Below are positions 10,974 to 22,890 of a stretch of 39,401 nucleotides of DNA, piece by piece (positions within the stretch are counted from its first letter, which is position 1; every line of letters begins with the position of its first letter). The notes under the pieces were generated by a model, which saw nothing but the letters and a program-made list of their open reading frames with translations, did not search any database and was not told the DNA's origin. The translations under genes and the position numbers were made by a program. Location: positions 11,004 through 50,404 of the forward strand of contig NW_003146288.1 in NCBI RefSeq assembly GCF_000003605.2, given 5' to 3'. Source of the stretch: Saccoglossus kowalevskii (taxonomy: Eukaryota; Hemichordata; Enteropneusta; Harrimaniidae).

Positions 10974-11108
10974 CTCACATAACTTGTAAACTGTCATTGT
11001 AATACCAGTAATCTCACATATTGTACTGGTAAATCTCACATAACTTGTAAACTATCATTGTAATACCAGTAATCTCACATATTGTACTGGTAAATCTCAC
11101 ATAACTTC
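10974..11108. repeat. 61-bp tandem repeat, 2.2 copies
   Basis: Units begin CTCACATAACTTGTAAACT at 10974 and 11035, with a partial third at 11096. They differ by one base (CTGTCATT versus CTATCATT). Confidence 0.92.
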
Positions 11109-11235
11109 CAGCAAAACCGCTGTAACTGTATAATGTTTTACGTACAAAGTAGATTGTAAATTGACCACACTTTGCAATTTAGTCAAGGTGTAAAGTCTAG
11201 CACTGACGACGAGGTACAGTTCTTCCTCGCCATTC

Positions 11236-11398
11236 AAAAGTTGGAAAGGGGAGGATTCAAAAGTTGGAAAGGGGAGGATTCAAAAGTTGGAAAGGGGAGG
11301 ATTCAAAAGTTGGAAAGGGGAGGATTCAAAAGTTGGAAAGGGGAGATTTCAAAAGTTGGAAAGGGGATGATTCAAAAGTTGGAAAGGGGAGGATTCAA
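11236..11398. repeat. 23-bp minisatellite, seven copies
   Basis: The unit is AAAAGTTGGAAAGGGGAGGATTC, with one ATTTC and one ATGATTC variant. The last unit runs straight into GGATTCAAACCCTGG, so the array seems to have grown from the B-box edge of the tRNA-like sequence at 11385-11440. The plus-strand frame across it (KLERGGFKSWKG-like) follows from the repeat and is not a gene. Confidence 0.93.
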
Positions 11399-11440
11399 AC
11401 CCTGGATAGCAGATAGGGCTTGTAATGTCTGAGCTAGTGA
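11385..11440 (-). mobile_element. tRNA-like SINE head (A and B boxes)
   Basis: On the minus strand the sequence contains CTAGCTCAGACAT, a fit to the polymerase III A box, then 27 nt later GGTTTGAATCC, one mismatch from the B-box consensus GGTTCGAATCC. The spacing is shorter than in a standard tRNA and no acceptor stem pairs convincingly, so this is more likely a SINE promoter remnant than a functional tRNA gene. The SINE body is not clear on either side. Confidence 0.45.
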
Positions 11441-11753
11441 GAGTTTGGTTGGTTCATCATTGCAAATTAAATTCATGTGCTTGCACCTGTAACGTGATAG
11501 TTAGATCAGCTGTTTAGTCGAAATTTTCTCTGGTTTAAGTCGGTAACTGTACAGTATGGTTTATTGTTGTAAATCCACTTAAGAGTAGGACACAGTCCCC
11601 CTATCACTGTAGAGTGACTGTGTGTGAGACTACTCAAACATATGTACAAGGCATATTTACAGAGAAAATCATAGCATTGACAGCTGTTAAATATTAAATC
11701 ATGAATATTTATTGGTTATCAATCTATATGAAAATAAATTTAATATAATCTAT

Positions 11754-11811
11754 CATACATACATACATACATACATACATACATACATACATACATACAT
11801 ACATACATACA
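11754..11811. repeat. (CATA)n microsatellite
   Basis: About 14 uninterrupted CATA repeats. Confidence 0.98.
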
Positions 11812-12430
11812 GAGCCCTTGATATAATAATGTGTAAATTTTTTTTTTTATTCTAAGAACTGATCTACATAAAACAGAATACATCATCACACAATAACACT
11901 AGGAAAGTAACGCACCCCTTACAATGATATTTGGAGAATTAACACATCTAGATCTGGCCTTTTGATAAGACTGAACATTTTTTTTAGCTAATTAGCAACA
12001 AAATAAGAGAGAATATAGGCATCACAAAACAATTCATGGATATTATTAATTCAACCAATGCTCATAAAATAAAAATCGATCTAACCCACTTTTATTGATG
12101 TGACAATTTATAAAGAGTCATATACATGGTACAAAAAATTAAATAATTTTCATACAAATTTCAAGATGTACTATCAAAAAATATAAGATTAAGATGGCGA
12201 TGAATCTAGAATATTCTGAAATTTTAAATACATGTATGAGCTTCTGACAAGAATCTATTTCAATTACTATCAAAAACCTTCAGGGTCACAATGTGACCCA
12301 GTTTTGTGCAAAATTGTCGCCCGCCCCTTTTCCATTATCAATCATTACACTCATGGTAAATGAACCAGACCAGGCGCATGTGGCTTTCACTGCTGAGATA
12401 TAAAAGATGTGATTGCAGATTGGGTGATCA
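11812..12430. other. Intron, nothing recognised
   Basis: AT-rich intron between the microsatellite and the 26-bp array. No gene or structure seen. Confidence 0.55.
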
Positions 12431-12435
12431 GGAAG

Positions 12436-13664
12436 CTTATCTCACTGTACTCACTAACTAATTTATCTTACTGTACTCACTNNNNNNNNNNNNNNNNNNN
12501 NNNNNNNNNNNNNNNNNNNNNNNNNNNNNNNNNNNNNNNNNNNNNNNNNNNNNNNNNNNNNNNNNNNNNNNNNNNNNNNNNNNNNNNNNNNNNNNNNNNN
12601 NNNNNNNNNNNNNNNNNNNNNNNNNNNNNNNNNNNNNNNNNNNNNNNNNNNNNNNNNNNNNNNNNNNNNNNNNNNNNNNNNNNNNNNNNNNNNNNNNNNN
12701 NNNNNNNNNNNNNNNNNNNNNNNNNNNNNNNNNNNNNNNNNNNNNNNNNNNNNNNNNNNNNNNNNNNNNNNNNNNNNNNNNNNNNNNNNNNNNNNNNNNN
12801 NNNNNNNNNNNNNNNNNNNNNNNNNNNNNNNNNNNNNNNNNNNNNNNNNNNNNNNNNNNNNNNNNNNNNNNNNNNNNNNNNNNNNNNNNNNNNNNNNNNN
12901 NNNNNNNNNNNNNNNNNNNNNNNNNNNNNNNNNNNNNNNNNNNNNNNNNNNNNNNNNNNNNNNNNNNNNNNNNNNNNNNNNNNNNNNNNNNNNNNNNNNN
13001 NNNNNNNNNNNNNNNNNNNNNNNNNNNNNNNNNNNNNNNNNNNNNNNNNNNNNNNNGAGCTAATATATCTCACTGTACTCACTAGTTAATTTATCCCACT
13101 GTACTCACGAGCTAATTTATCTCACTGTGCTCACGAGCTAATTTATCTCACTGTACTCACTGGCTAATTTAGCTCACTGTGCTCACTAGCTAATTTATCT
13201 CACTGTACTCACTAGCTAATATATCTCACTGTACTCACTAGCTAATTTATCTCACTGCGCTCACTAGCTAATTTATCTCACTGTGCTCACGAGCTAATTT
13301 ATCTCACTGTACTCACTAGCTAATTTATCTCACTGTACTCACTGGCTAATTTAGCTCACTGTGCTCACTAGCTAATTTATCTCGCTGTACTCACTAGCTA
13401 ATTTATCTCACTGTACTCACTAGCTAATATATCTCACTGTACTCACTAGCAAATTTATCTCACTGCGCTCACTAGCTAATTTATCTCACTGTGCTCACTA
13501 GCTAATTTATCTCATTGTGCTCACTAGCTAATATATCTCACTGTGCTCACTAGCTAATTTATCTCATTGTGCTCACTAGCTAATATATCTCACTGTACTC
13601 ACTGGCTAATTTAGCTCACTGTGTGTACTGGCAAATGTATCTCACTGATTGCACTGGCTAATTT
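12436..13664. repeat. 26-bp satellite array around an assembly gap
   Basis: The unit is ATCTCACTGTACTCACTAGCTAATTT, with TGTGCTC, TGCGCTC, TATAT and GGCTAA variants. About 23 copies are visible right of the gap and two to the left. The gap lies inside the array, so the true copy number is unknown. Higher-order order is visible: blocks of variants recur (for example GGCTAATTTAGCTCACTGTG near 13163 and 13341). Confidence 0.93.
12482..13056. other. Assembly gap (575 N)
   Basis: Unsequenced run inside the 26-bp array. Apparent open frames through it are artefacts. Confidence 1.
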
Positions 13665-14639
13665 GATCTGAGAATTAAATAGTACTTTATACTAGCACAG
13701 TGTATTTGCATGCCCACACCATCCTGTTTTCCAAGCAAGCAAGCAAACATCTGCAAACAGTTGCTAATACCCTTCACATTGAGAGAGGCAAGTCTAAAGT
13801 ACCAGCTTTACATGTTCCCAAGTAAGATCATTACACAAAAAATAAACAGAAACAAATACCCAAACTAACCAATGAACAAGGAAAAAAAATCAAAAACTAA
13901 ACACAGAAAAGAAATTGAACCCCAGCACAATCAAAAGTACTGGAAGGAGAAAAAAAAAAAGACACTGGGCGGTGATGTCAAAAGTAGTCCTTTGATTGTT
14001 AACTACACATCTTCTATAGCCCAGGGTCATACTGTTAATCAGAAATCCCATTACCATGGTGTACCTTCTTCTCTCAGTAACTTGCCGGCTTCAAATCTCT
14101 ATTCTTTTCTTCATAAAGCAAATACTGCAGGCACTTGAGGTGGAACAAAAATTTTCAAGTCGAGCAATTGATTTCAATAGGAGATGGTCCGATTTTGTAA
14201 TGCTGGCTGATGAGTGAACTATATGACCCCTGAATTCAAAGGATGGTTTGTGTGGTATTAATTTAATTCAGCATTGATACTATGTGTGGATGCCCTGAAG
14301 AATAGCTCTTAATAGTTTACATATACTTGTAAGTGGTAGACTGACCAGAGTGCGATGTACAAGTTCACAATCTTCCAGCTTTATGGTCCTCAAGCTCCTC
14401 TATTAATGTGTGTTTAATCACGGTAACTTTATTGCCATTTTACAAAATTTTTAAATGACATGTCCTCAGGTCTTGAAATACTGAATCGTTGAAAAATTAT
14501 TTCACCTTTATAGCCGACAGTGACAGCACATGAAATCAATTTAGTTTCTCTAACACACTGATTACAGTGGAAAGGAGGAAAAATACCATTTTCCATACGC
14601 ATGTTGTTGAAAGAATAATTAGAATGAAAATACCGCATC
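13665..14639. other. Intron, nothing recognised
   Basis: AT-rich. The A-rich frame at 13872-14138 has no recognisable domain or splice context. Confidence 0.5.
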
Positions 14640-14830
14640 CATAAAACATTTTCACAAACAAAATGGCCACCAATCACCCATCTTGAATCTGATCATTAAA
14701 ACAAGATGCATTTCGAATATACCTTCTACATGTCAGAAACACAAACAAATTTAGTTTTGAGAAACCATGAACAAAATTTTCACACAAAATTAGCGGCAAA
14801 TCAACCATCTTCGCTCGCATCGAAATGATT
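14640..14830. repeat. Member of a dispersed CATTTTGAAT-type repeat family
   Basis: It contains AAAATGGCCACC, CCATCTTGAATCTGATCATT and CTACATGTCAGAAAC. The same words recur at 17520-18010, 22540-22890 and 32740-33590, so this is an old interspersed repeat. Class unknown. Confidence 0.55.
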
Positions 14831-16065
14831 ATATACATTGTATATGTAAGTGCTAAACCAGATCGTGTCAAATAAAAATAATCGCATAGCATACAAATAA
14901 ACGTTACCATATTGAATTGGATAGCAATGCAACTTAGTCACAATAACATATGCATCAGAAGAATGAGTAAAAATTTGTCATAGACTGCAGTCTGTTAGCA
15001 GTGGCTAAATTGTTCTGTTATATGCATTGCATGGTCATCCAGTGATGCAGTACAGTTTGCTGACAGTCATAGTATATAGCCGTGTCTGTCCTACAAGGTA
15101 TGCATAAACAAGGGTGGTAAAGTTATACTGGTTTTATTGCACTAGACCTGTTTACTAATCATGCAATATGCACGAAAAGGCACACAGTAGAAGCTGAGCT
15201 TGGCACAGCTATCTATATTAGCTACATGTAGGTACATGACCTCTATAGGGTCTTTTATGTAATTTTGAAAAAAAATTGCTTTCATCTTTCATGTACAATT
15301 AATATTCCCTGCATTCGGTAACCATAGCCTCATCTTACCAATGGTTTTTTACTATAAGCAGGATATAACATCCACCTAATCAGAAAGGAGTATGCAAACA
15401 GAGTAGTTTGAACAGCTGATGTACATTTTTCCAGGAAACAGTAAACCTAACTTAATCTGGGGTTCATAATGTGCGTTGCTTAAAATTAAGATAAGGCTCT
15501 TAGTTTCTTTGAACGTTCAATTACGAAGTTATTGGAGTGTATTAGTAACAAGCTGTAACAAGAGGCCGTTTTTCATAACAAGTTCTTGTCAATGACATAG
15601 TCCCTGTTACATACCCATTCACAAAACACGCCCGCCCTACGCAGAGTCGAATCACTTTCATAAAATGGAGAATTACAAATTACTTTTATAGTTTTTTGAA
15701 ATTCTCTCTATGCAATTTATGAGCAAAGAATGAAACTGTTTCTGAATGTTTGTACACAAGTAAATTTGGATCTTGATAGGTACTACACGATTTTAGATAG
15801 CACATGATTGGACTAATAACATGGAAGTAAGCAAGGCTAATCCAGGCATTTGGAGACACTGGAATGCCTTGTGTTTAATACGTTACAACATAATACAACG
15901 GCTATGTTTTTTTCTGTGCCAAATCATACCATTTTGAGATTTGGATAATAGTCAAATATAAAGAAACATACTCGTCAAAAAGAGATGGTGCCTGCACGGC
16001 CATTACACCTACATTAATCAGGTGTTTTGTGGACTCATAGAGGGGGTGTTGCGCGCAAAACTTAC
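14831..16065. other. Intron, nothing recognised
   Basis: AT-rich intron downstream of the pseudosubstrate exon. No coding or tandem signal was seen. Confidence 0.5.
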
Positions 16066-16234
16066 CATATAAAGTCCCGGCAATGAGAACAGTAAGTAGG
16101 TTGCCGTAGAAAAGTTGCCATGAATTTGTGAGCATTGACTTGATGTACACGCCTCCTAACAGCTCCACGACGCCTCTTCATCGCATTCTCCCGCTGCTTG
16201 AATTCTCTCTTGACAACAGATTCTCCAGTAGCCT
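16066..16234 (-). CDS. Novel PKC, pseudosubstrate and first half of C1A
   Basis: 169 nt, entering with 2 nt (completing Glu) and leaving with 2 nt (TG of Trp). It reads [20 protein letters not shown], then [20 protein letters not shown] and [28 protein letters not shown] is the epsilon/eta pseudosubstrate, with Ala in place of a phosphorylatable Ser; it would hold the kinase inactive until lipid binds. The C1A start supplies the first zinc His, X12, then Cys-X2-Cys. The acceptor is TTTTTTCGCAG|AGGC and the donor TATATG|GTAAG. Use of an acceptor 2 nt inward (GAG|GCT) is possible, but the phase of the exon at 17409 favours the first. Confidence 0.97.
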
Positions 16235-17408
16235 CTGCGAAAAAACAAAAAAAACACCCCAAGTCAGCAATCAACCCTTCCTTCTAATCTACATGTACAT
16301 GTGTAATTTGCATGCAATTCAAAATACGTGTTAGCTGAAAGGTCAATAACCTAATTTCTAATCTCCATGTGACGTGGTCAGGTATACAGTGCGAGTCAAC
16401 CACAGATTTGAAAGACAAGGAGATTAACAACAAATACAACACAAGTCACTTTTATCATTGTACTGCCGATGAAATCATAAGGTAACAAACCATCTGCGCA
16501 TGGTCTAATTCTTCAAACCATGCATTTTGTCATTTTAAAGGGGCAGCTGCCAATCCCTGGGAATGCATCATAATGTTTTGCATCATTTTGTTCTCATCGT
16601 ACATTTAAGTTGTTGAGTAAATTTGATGTTAGATTAGGCTCATCGTAAGAATTGCTTTAAAATCATTCAATTGCCTTGATTGTGAAAATTTCAGAGAGTA
16701 AGTGATTGTCACAACCAAGCGTGTTTGACATAAGTCCCACACTACGCATAGCAACAAATAAGCAACAGGGTCAAATGTGTTGTTTACACAAAATTCAAAT
16801 GCATTCAATCAAGAGGCTCATGCTGTATCCCATTCATGAGATAATCTTAAATTTGCTGAGACGTGTACCACTCTGGATTTTCTTTCATATCTCCCAAAGG
16901 TCCCACATTAATCTGGAGAATAACATCATGTCAGATATTTTGGGAAACAAATAAGTACAATAAAACAATAAGTCATAACTAATAACAAATTTGAAGTAGC
17001 TATAAACAAAATAGACATTAAAGACAAACACGGATGAATGAGGTCAGTTGGTTAACATGATTATTTATGTAGTTCATTTTACGTAGACTAGTTCAGGCTA
17101 ATACATGTAGCTTGTACATGTAAGTAGTGCAAGAGAACAGACTCAAGTCTGCTGGTTGTCTCAATATAGTATTACAAGCAAGTGAACCTCTACACATGTA
17201 AAGACTATTCCAGAAGAAACAGAATCATGAACACACACAACATGACACTATATACATGTACAAGATCAATTCAGAGTTTAGTGTAAGTAGAACATGTGTA
17301 CTACATCTAACAAATGGCATATATACATGATAATGATATTATCGACTATATTCATATAATCCGACAAGCCTGTTTTTGATGGTTAAGCACAACTGTAATA
17401 TAACTCAC
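16235..17408. other. Intron, nothing recognised
   Basis: AT-rich intron. Scattered TACATGTA words, no gene signal. Confidence 0.5.
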
Positions 17409-17465
17409 CATTTTGTAACTTCTTGCCTCCAGCTGCCGCAATTGGTTGCTTAAGCTTCATTTGTT
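17409..17465 (-). CDS. Probable novel PKC linker exon (phase 1-1)
   Basis: 57 nt reading QMKLKQPIAAAGGKKLQN with split codons at both ends; only this frame is open. It ends with one G that joins the AG of the exon at 16234 to make Glu, giving QNGEATGES. The acceptor is TTGTTTTATTTATAG|AACA and the donor CAAAATG|GTGAG. It would lie between the C2 domain and the pseudosubstrate. I know of no matching segment in mammalian PKC epsilon, where the linker runs directly into the equivalent of GEA. Being phase 1-1 it may be an optional cassette. Evidence is splice signals and phase only. Confidence 0.68.
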
Positions 17466-17519
17466 CTATAAATAAAACAAGTCCCTGTTAGTTTATTAAC
17501 AGTATTGGTAAACAAAATC

Positions 17520-18010
17520 GAAATGAGTCAGCCATTTTGAATCAGAACATGAAACAAGTTACATAAGAGTACATGTAAATAAGAGAATAAGTATATTCCA
17601 ATGAAGGGAAAGTACAAGTTTCTATTTCTGTTTTCTTTTCATGTCATGTCATGTCATGTTGTTGTAAAGTTTGATTGAAATCAGTCAATGCATGTTAGAG
17701 ATATGGCTCGAGAACAGTATTTGCAATCGGCCATTTTGAATCTGATCTGAACAAAAAAATGATGGTCTCATGTATACAAATGTTTATTGGATGTATCAGG
17801 ATGGACACTAGCTATCCATGTACATGTGTAACCAAGATCTAGATCTGGAATGGCAGATACAAGTATGCTTGATTTTACTGAATTTTAACATTAAAATGGC
17901 CGACATTTGGTCATTTTGAATATGATTGTCAAACAAATATATGTGTGACAAGGTATATGACCTATCTATAAAGTTTCAATGTGATTGGCTCCGAAAAACG
18001 ATGGCGGCCA
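17520..18010. repeat. Dispersed CATTTTGAAT-type repeats
   Basis: Three successive blocks contain GCCATTTTGAATC or GTCATTTTGAATATG, and one contains GCATGTTAGAGATATGGCTC. The spacing of roughly 180-200 bp suggests degenerate tandem units of the same family as 22540-22890 and 32740-33590. Confidence 0.55.
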
Positions 18011-19854
18011 GTCGGCCAGCATACCAATCAAAATTTCCATGCAAATTCAGGGTTTGACCTTGATGGAGGCATTGCCTTGATGTCCAAAGTCTGCCTTGGT
18101 GTTCTTAAAAAATACAGGTACATGTATTATGTTATTAACTTCAATTCTCTAATTTTTGGTTCAAATATTTATTGACTTTTTCTTAAAAACAGCATGATTG
18201 CATTATCGATGTTTATCATATTTGTTGATTTTTACCACATAATTTGTTCACTTTTTTTCTGAAAACAAAAAATCTTTTGTTAAAAGTTGTTGAGACAGAC
18301 TATTGGCCTATTTTCAAAGGGTTGGTAAAGGTGAGTGCTCTAGATATCAATACATAAAATAACCTTGTTATTGTACAGTACACGTATGGTCTGACAAAAC
18401 TCGCTTAATGGTTCCCCGAGTATTGCTATGCAATAATTTATTTTTACAATATTGCTTATGACGTATATGTACAACTATGCAATGAATCTATTAAATTACT
18501 AGCTCGTTTTTGATAAGTCATACTGGTAAGACAGTTATGGAGTACGTGTACATTTGTGTACGTTTTCTTAAGGCATTAACAGCTATAATGTACACGCAGT
18601 GATTCAGGTGCTCTCCAAAAATCAGCATTTTGCTGTTACTTCTTCAAAGTGATCCAACATTTGTATACTGGATTACTATAACAACAGATACCTCCATCAT
18701 GCTAAAATATTTGACATTGTACAAATTTTGCAGGTTTAATCATTTCGTCAACAGAGGGCACTGTGCAGGTACCAATAAATAAAAAAAGATTAGCCGGTAC
18801 TTTATTGGTGGTGTTCACACTGACCAGATTTGTTTTTAGGACCTAAGGACATGTGCTACTAATAAGGCAAATACAGTATTCAGGCATGTACTAAGCAATA
18901 TTTGAAACTGTGATGATGAAATTCAGTAAAAAATGGCAAATTTTTTGAACAGAATTTTGGGCAGGAAAAATATCAGGCATATTAATGTACTCATCCAGCA
19001 AAGAAAAACAGATAAATAAGGTACCGGTAATTACATATCAACAAGACATTTGGAATTTTTTATTCCTAACAAGGTTATAATGAAGAATCCTAGTAGTGCA
19101 AAGAAACACAATCAGATGGCAAGCGCCATAAGTAGAGCAGGCTGAACTTATGTCCCCAAACGTCAAATGGGGGTCACACATATATATCTTTATAAATAAA
19201 ACCTAGATGTACATGGTTCTACATGTACATTGTTACATGTTTGAATCCAGGAATTTCAAGCAGAGACCCACAAAAATTGATTATTAGTGCTTGTACATGT
19301 GATTTACCAGATAAAGACGCAAATTAGGTTGTGAGCAGCCATAGTACAGACTTAGTAAATATTCACAATTTCTGTTATTTTTTGTAATGAAATCTTTTGC
19401 CCATCATGTGCAAACTTTGATTTCATTTTTTTACTAATACAAATAAAGCATGTTTCTAGTTTTTCAACAAACTGTAATATTTGATTTTAACAACATGAAA
19501 TTGACGATACGAGCATGTCTTATCTACCATCTGAATTATCTTTTCTTACATCAATACAGGGCATACATGTAACGAACTTACTCTGGCAGTTTAAAGTACT
19601 ATACCTAATAGTACAGTGTTTTTTTTAATCATAAACTTTAAGTGCTGACTTCTCACATTATTTTTTTTTAAATATTAAAAATTTATCAATACTCAAATTA
19701 ATTTGTTGTCACCAAAATTTGTACAAGTATCCTTGATACATATGTGCGTAACACATCGCTTGTTAATGCAGTTTTTCGGCAATCCATTGACGCTGGCTTT
19801 CAGTACGCAAACTGTTGAATATACATTATCTCTATTCACATAAACGTGACTTAG
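18011..19854. other. No gene recognised
   Basis: AT-rich. It may be PKC intron upstream of the linker exon. I looked for C2-domain exons on the minus strand and did not find one. Confidence 0.5.
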
Positions 19855-20138
19855 TACGGTAAATCGCGTATGAACACATGTATTTACAAAAATGTATTCG
19901 CCGTTTAATCACATGTGGGAAAACATACTGTGAAACACTTTATATTTGCTGGAATTAATTTTCCCTGAAAGGGCTTATTTGGCATTTTGTATGGAATTTA
20001 TTTTCACAAATTTTTGATCAGTTTAATGTGAAATATAGGGAAAAAACGTATATTCGCTGGATTTTATTTTCACGGAGTCATCCCTCCAGTGATAATAGCG
20101 AAAATAAATTCCAAACGAAAATAAAGTAGTCTACAGTA
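19855..20138. repeat. Possible MITE-like repeat
   Basis: The block is bounded by TACGGTAAATCGCG and CTACAGTA, which reads TACTGTAG from the other side. Inside are repeated phrases such as GGAATTTATTTTCAC and GCGAAAATAAATTCC in opposite orientations. It resembles a small inverted-repeat element of the mariner/MITE type. The terminal match is short, so the call is tentative. Confidence 0.3.
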
Positions 20139-21067
20139 CTCAAAACCATGCTTGAGTGCGCCAACACAAGATGGAAATACTATCAAATGCACATTTTTCA
20201 TTATTTTTATCACACATACAGATAAAGACAAAGAACATGAAATCCACTTCCCAGATGTGTACGTACAAGCCAAAACCTGGTGAAGATATCAATGAAAGTA
20301 CTGGCAGGACGATACAGAGGGCACACTCCAATAAAAAAAAACTTGAAAAATAATGAAGAATTGATAGGCTGTCATAAAGGAAGCTAGGCGTCTGTGTAAT
20401 TAATTGAGGGCAGGCGATCATCAACGAGCCTATATTCTCAAAACTCTTGGTTGATTTGCATCAGTCTAATGACATGCATGCAGACTTGTTGTCTGTTCTT
20501 ACTGAAATTGGATGATGAATTTAAGCCACATATTTCTGATTAATTATCATGGTACATATTCAAGTGGCATTGAGGTACGTGCACTTTGGAGAGAGAGGTA
20601 ACAGTAAATTGCACAAAGTGCATGTTTTGCTACAGTCTTCGATTTCGGAGTATTCTAAACATACTGACCCTGAAAGTGAAAGTAACTTTGAGGTCTTCAA
20701 ATACGTAGTATGCAACACAATTGTTTTGTGAAATCACACAACACATGCGTATGGTATTTAAAAGTTGTACTGCTGCATATGCCAAATAACTTTAATAGTA
20801 TAGTACAGCATTTATGAGTTATCATTTTCAGATTCTGGCTTATCTGGCTGCACATTCCCAGTCTGGACAATCAAGGATTGAAATAGAAATTGTTACAGTA
20901 TCTGCAAGTATCAGTTTAACATAGACTAGGTAGATGTATTTAATTCTTTGTTGTTGTCATTATCATCACTATGACCATGTATAGAGTTTACTTAGTAGTT
21001 AGTAACTGATTCTTATTTTGACAATTCGATTGAATTTATATTGATCATGGGATCTATTCATATACTA

Positions 21068-21112
<45 letters not shown>

Positions 21113-21512
21113 TATATAGCAATTATATTTTGTTCTACATGTGTACATGGTGTTCAGACTAGGTTTTAGGGCTACAAGCACAGGTTGAAAAGAACAACAA
21201 CCAAGTATTTGAACCCTGACAACCATGGTTCCCAGCATGCATGACTTTTCATCAAAAATCGATGGTCACAAATTCAGATAAAAAAAAAATGACCATGCAA
21301 AAAATTGCTGTACAACACCAACCATTTTTAGTTGTTTTGAAAATGTGTTTTAATTTAGATTATTAATACCATTATCCTTGATTTAAACCGCTGACCGGAA
21401 ATTCAGTGCGCTAAGATGTGAGGAAAATGAATAAATGAAAAAGCATAGCAAGATACTTTCAACCTGGGAACATGCAAAATTAAATAAAGTATGGGTACTT
21501 CTGAAAAGTATA
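20139..21512. other. No gene recognised, one (TA)n run
   Basis: AT-rich, with a (TA)n microsatellite at about 21069-21110. Small frames at 20140-20424 and 20549-20731 show no domain. Confidence 0.5.
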
Positions 21513-21896
21513 TTTATAGCCATCATGGTGGATTGCAGTGGATGCTGTTCAATCATCTCACCACAGTACTACATGTAGTAGTGGCAAATCATAATACTGA
21601 TCACTAGATTTATAGCCATCATGGTGGATTGCAGTGGATGCTGTTCAATCATCTCACCACAGTACTACATGTAGTAGTGGCAAATCATAATACTGATCAC
21701 TAGATTTATAGCCATCATGGTGGATTGCAGTGGATGCTGTTCAATCATCTCACCACAGTACTACATGTAGTAGTGGCAAATCATAATACTGATCACTAGA
21801 TTTATAGCCATCATGGTGGATTGCAGTGGATGCTGTTCAATCATCTCACCACAGTACTACATGTAGTAGTGGCAAATCATAATACTGATCACTAGA
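21513..21896. repeat. 96-bp tandem repeat, four identical copies
   Basis: Units start TTTATAGCCATCATGGTGG at 21513, 21609, 21705 and 21801 and appear identical. Each holds the 12-bp palindrome ACTACATGTAGT. The identity implies very recent expansion or gene conversion. Confidence 0.97.
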
Positions 21897-22167
21897 TTTA
21901 TTCTTGTCTCAATGTAGTAACAGATTTTCACCAACCATACCACAATTTAGACCGATTTACGTGTTTCAGTCTTAAATCTTGTTGTGAATCAATTACATGA
22001 CTTTTTGTGAACGATGTTAGCTCAAATTACATATCACTCACATTAAAAATAATTTATGACGTCCTCTCCTCTGTGGCTGTCAATTGAATGGTACCTCACA
22101 CAACGTGATAAACACCATAACAATTTAAAATGTTTACAATAAATGAAACAAAACATGAGATAAACCT

Positions 22168-22435
22168 AACATTACTATTGCTAATCAGTGAACAGCCTGT
22201 TATAATTAAACTACTTACGGAACAAATCTGAAAAGCTGGTGTAGGCAGGTTGAGGTAAGGCTATAAAGTTTACATGTACTTTCAGTTTAATGATGCACAT
22301 GTATGTCCGAGATGTTATTTAGGTTAACAGTTGTGAATGCAATGAGTGTATGTAATATGTTCTTTAATTGAAATTGATTCAGATAAAGAGGCTGGACTCA
22401 TATCAAAAGTGAATTCCCCATAAATGACAATGTTA
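22168..22435. repeat. Dispersed repeat copy A (empty site)
   Basis: It contains AGTGAACAGCCTGTTATAAT, AAAGCTGGTGTAGGCAGGTT and CCATAAATGACAATG. Copy B is at 22890-22935 plus 23836-24052 and is split by the 899-bp element. Copy A reads ATTAAACTACTTACGG across the insertion point, with no insertion. Confidence 0.9.
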
Positions 22436-22439
22436 TCGA

Positions 22440-22890
22440 ATTTAAGATATATCGTTTTGTTTATAGTAATATAGCTGGAATATAACCATGTCAGGAATAT
22501 GATTATGATGATTGTTTAACATTGAAATGATGGACATTTGTATCTGATCGTTAAACGAGTACTTGTCCATATTGAGAGATATTGCTCTGGACAGCAATAA
22601 TTAAAACAAAATCAGCCATTTTGAATATACAGTGTATGTATATACTGTATCTATAACATGATGTACATGTATAATGAATATATAAAATTTGAACATAATC
22701 AGTCAAAGCATGTCAGAGATATGGCTCTAGAAGTCCATTCATTAAAACAAAATGGCCACCAGGCAGGCATTTTTAATTCGATCTGAAAAATAAAATGACG
22801 GGCATCAGGAACCCGTAATGTCTAATGTATGTTATAAGTTTGAATGAAATCCATCCATAAATGCCAGAAATGCTTGATATTTGATGATTA
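22440..22890. repeat. Dispersed CATTTTGAAT-type repeats
   Basis: It shares CATGTCAGAGATATGGCTC, AAAACAAAATGGCCACCAG and CAGCCATTTTGAATAT with 32740-33590 and 17520-18010. Degenerate, non-coding. Confidence 0.6.

Noticed and set aside
11172-11432. Plus-strand frame KLERGGFKSWKG repeated
   Set aside because: Created by the 23-bp minisatellite; no start context, splice sites or unique domain.
11385-11440. Functional tRNA gene
   Set aside because: A- and B-box words are present, but the spacing is short and no acceptor or anticodon stem pairs well.
12409-13089. Open frames through the N runs at 12482-13056 and 28317-28512
   Set aside because: The frames consist of unsequenced bases.
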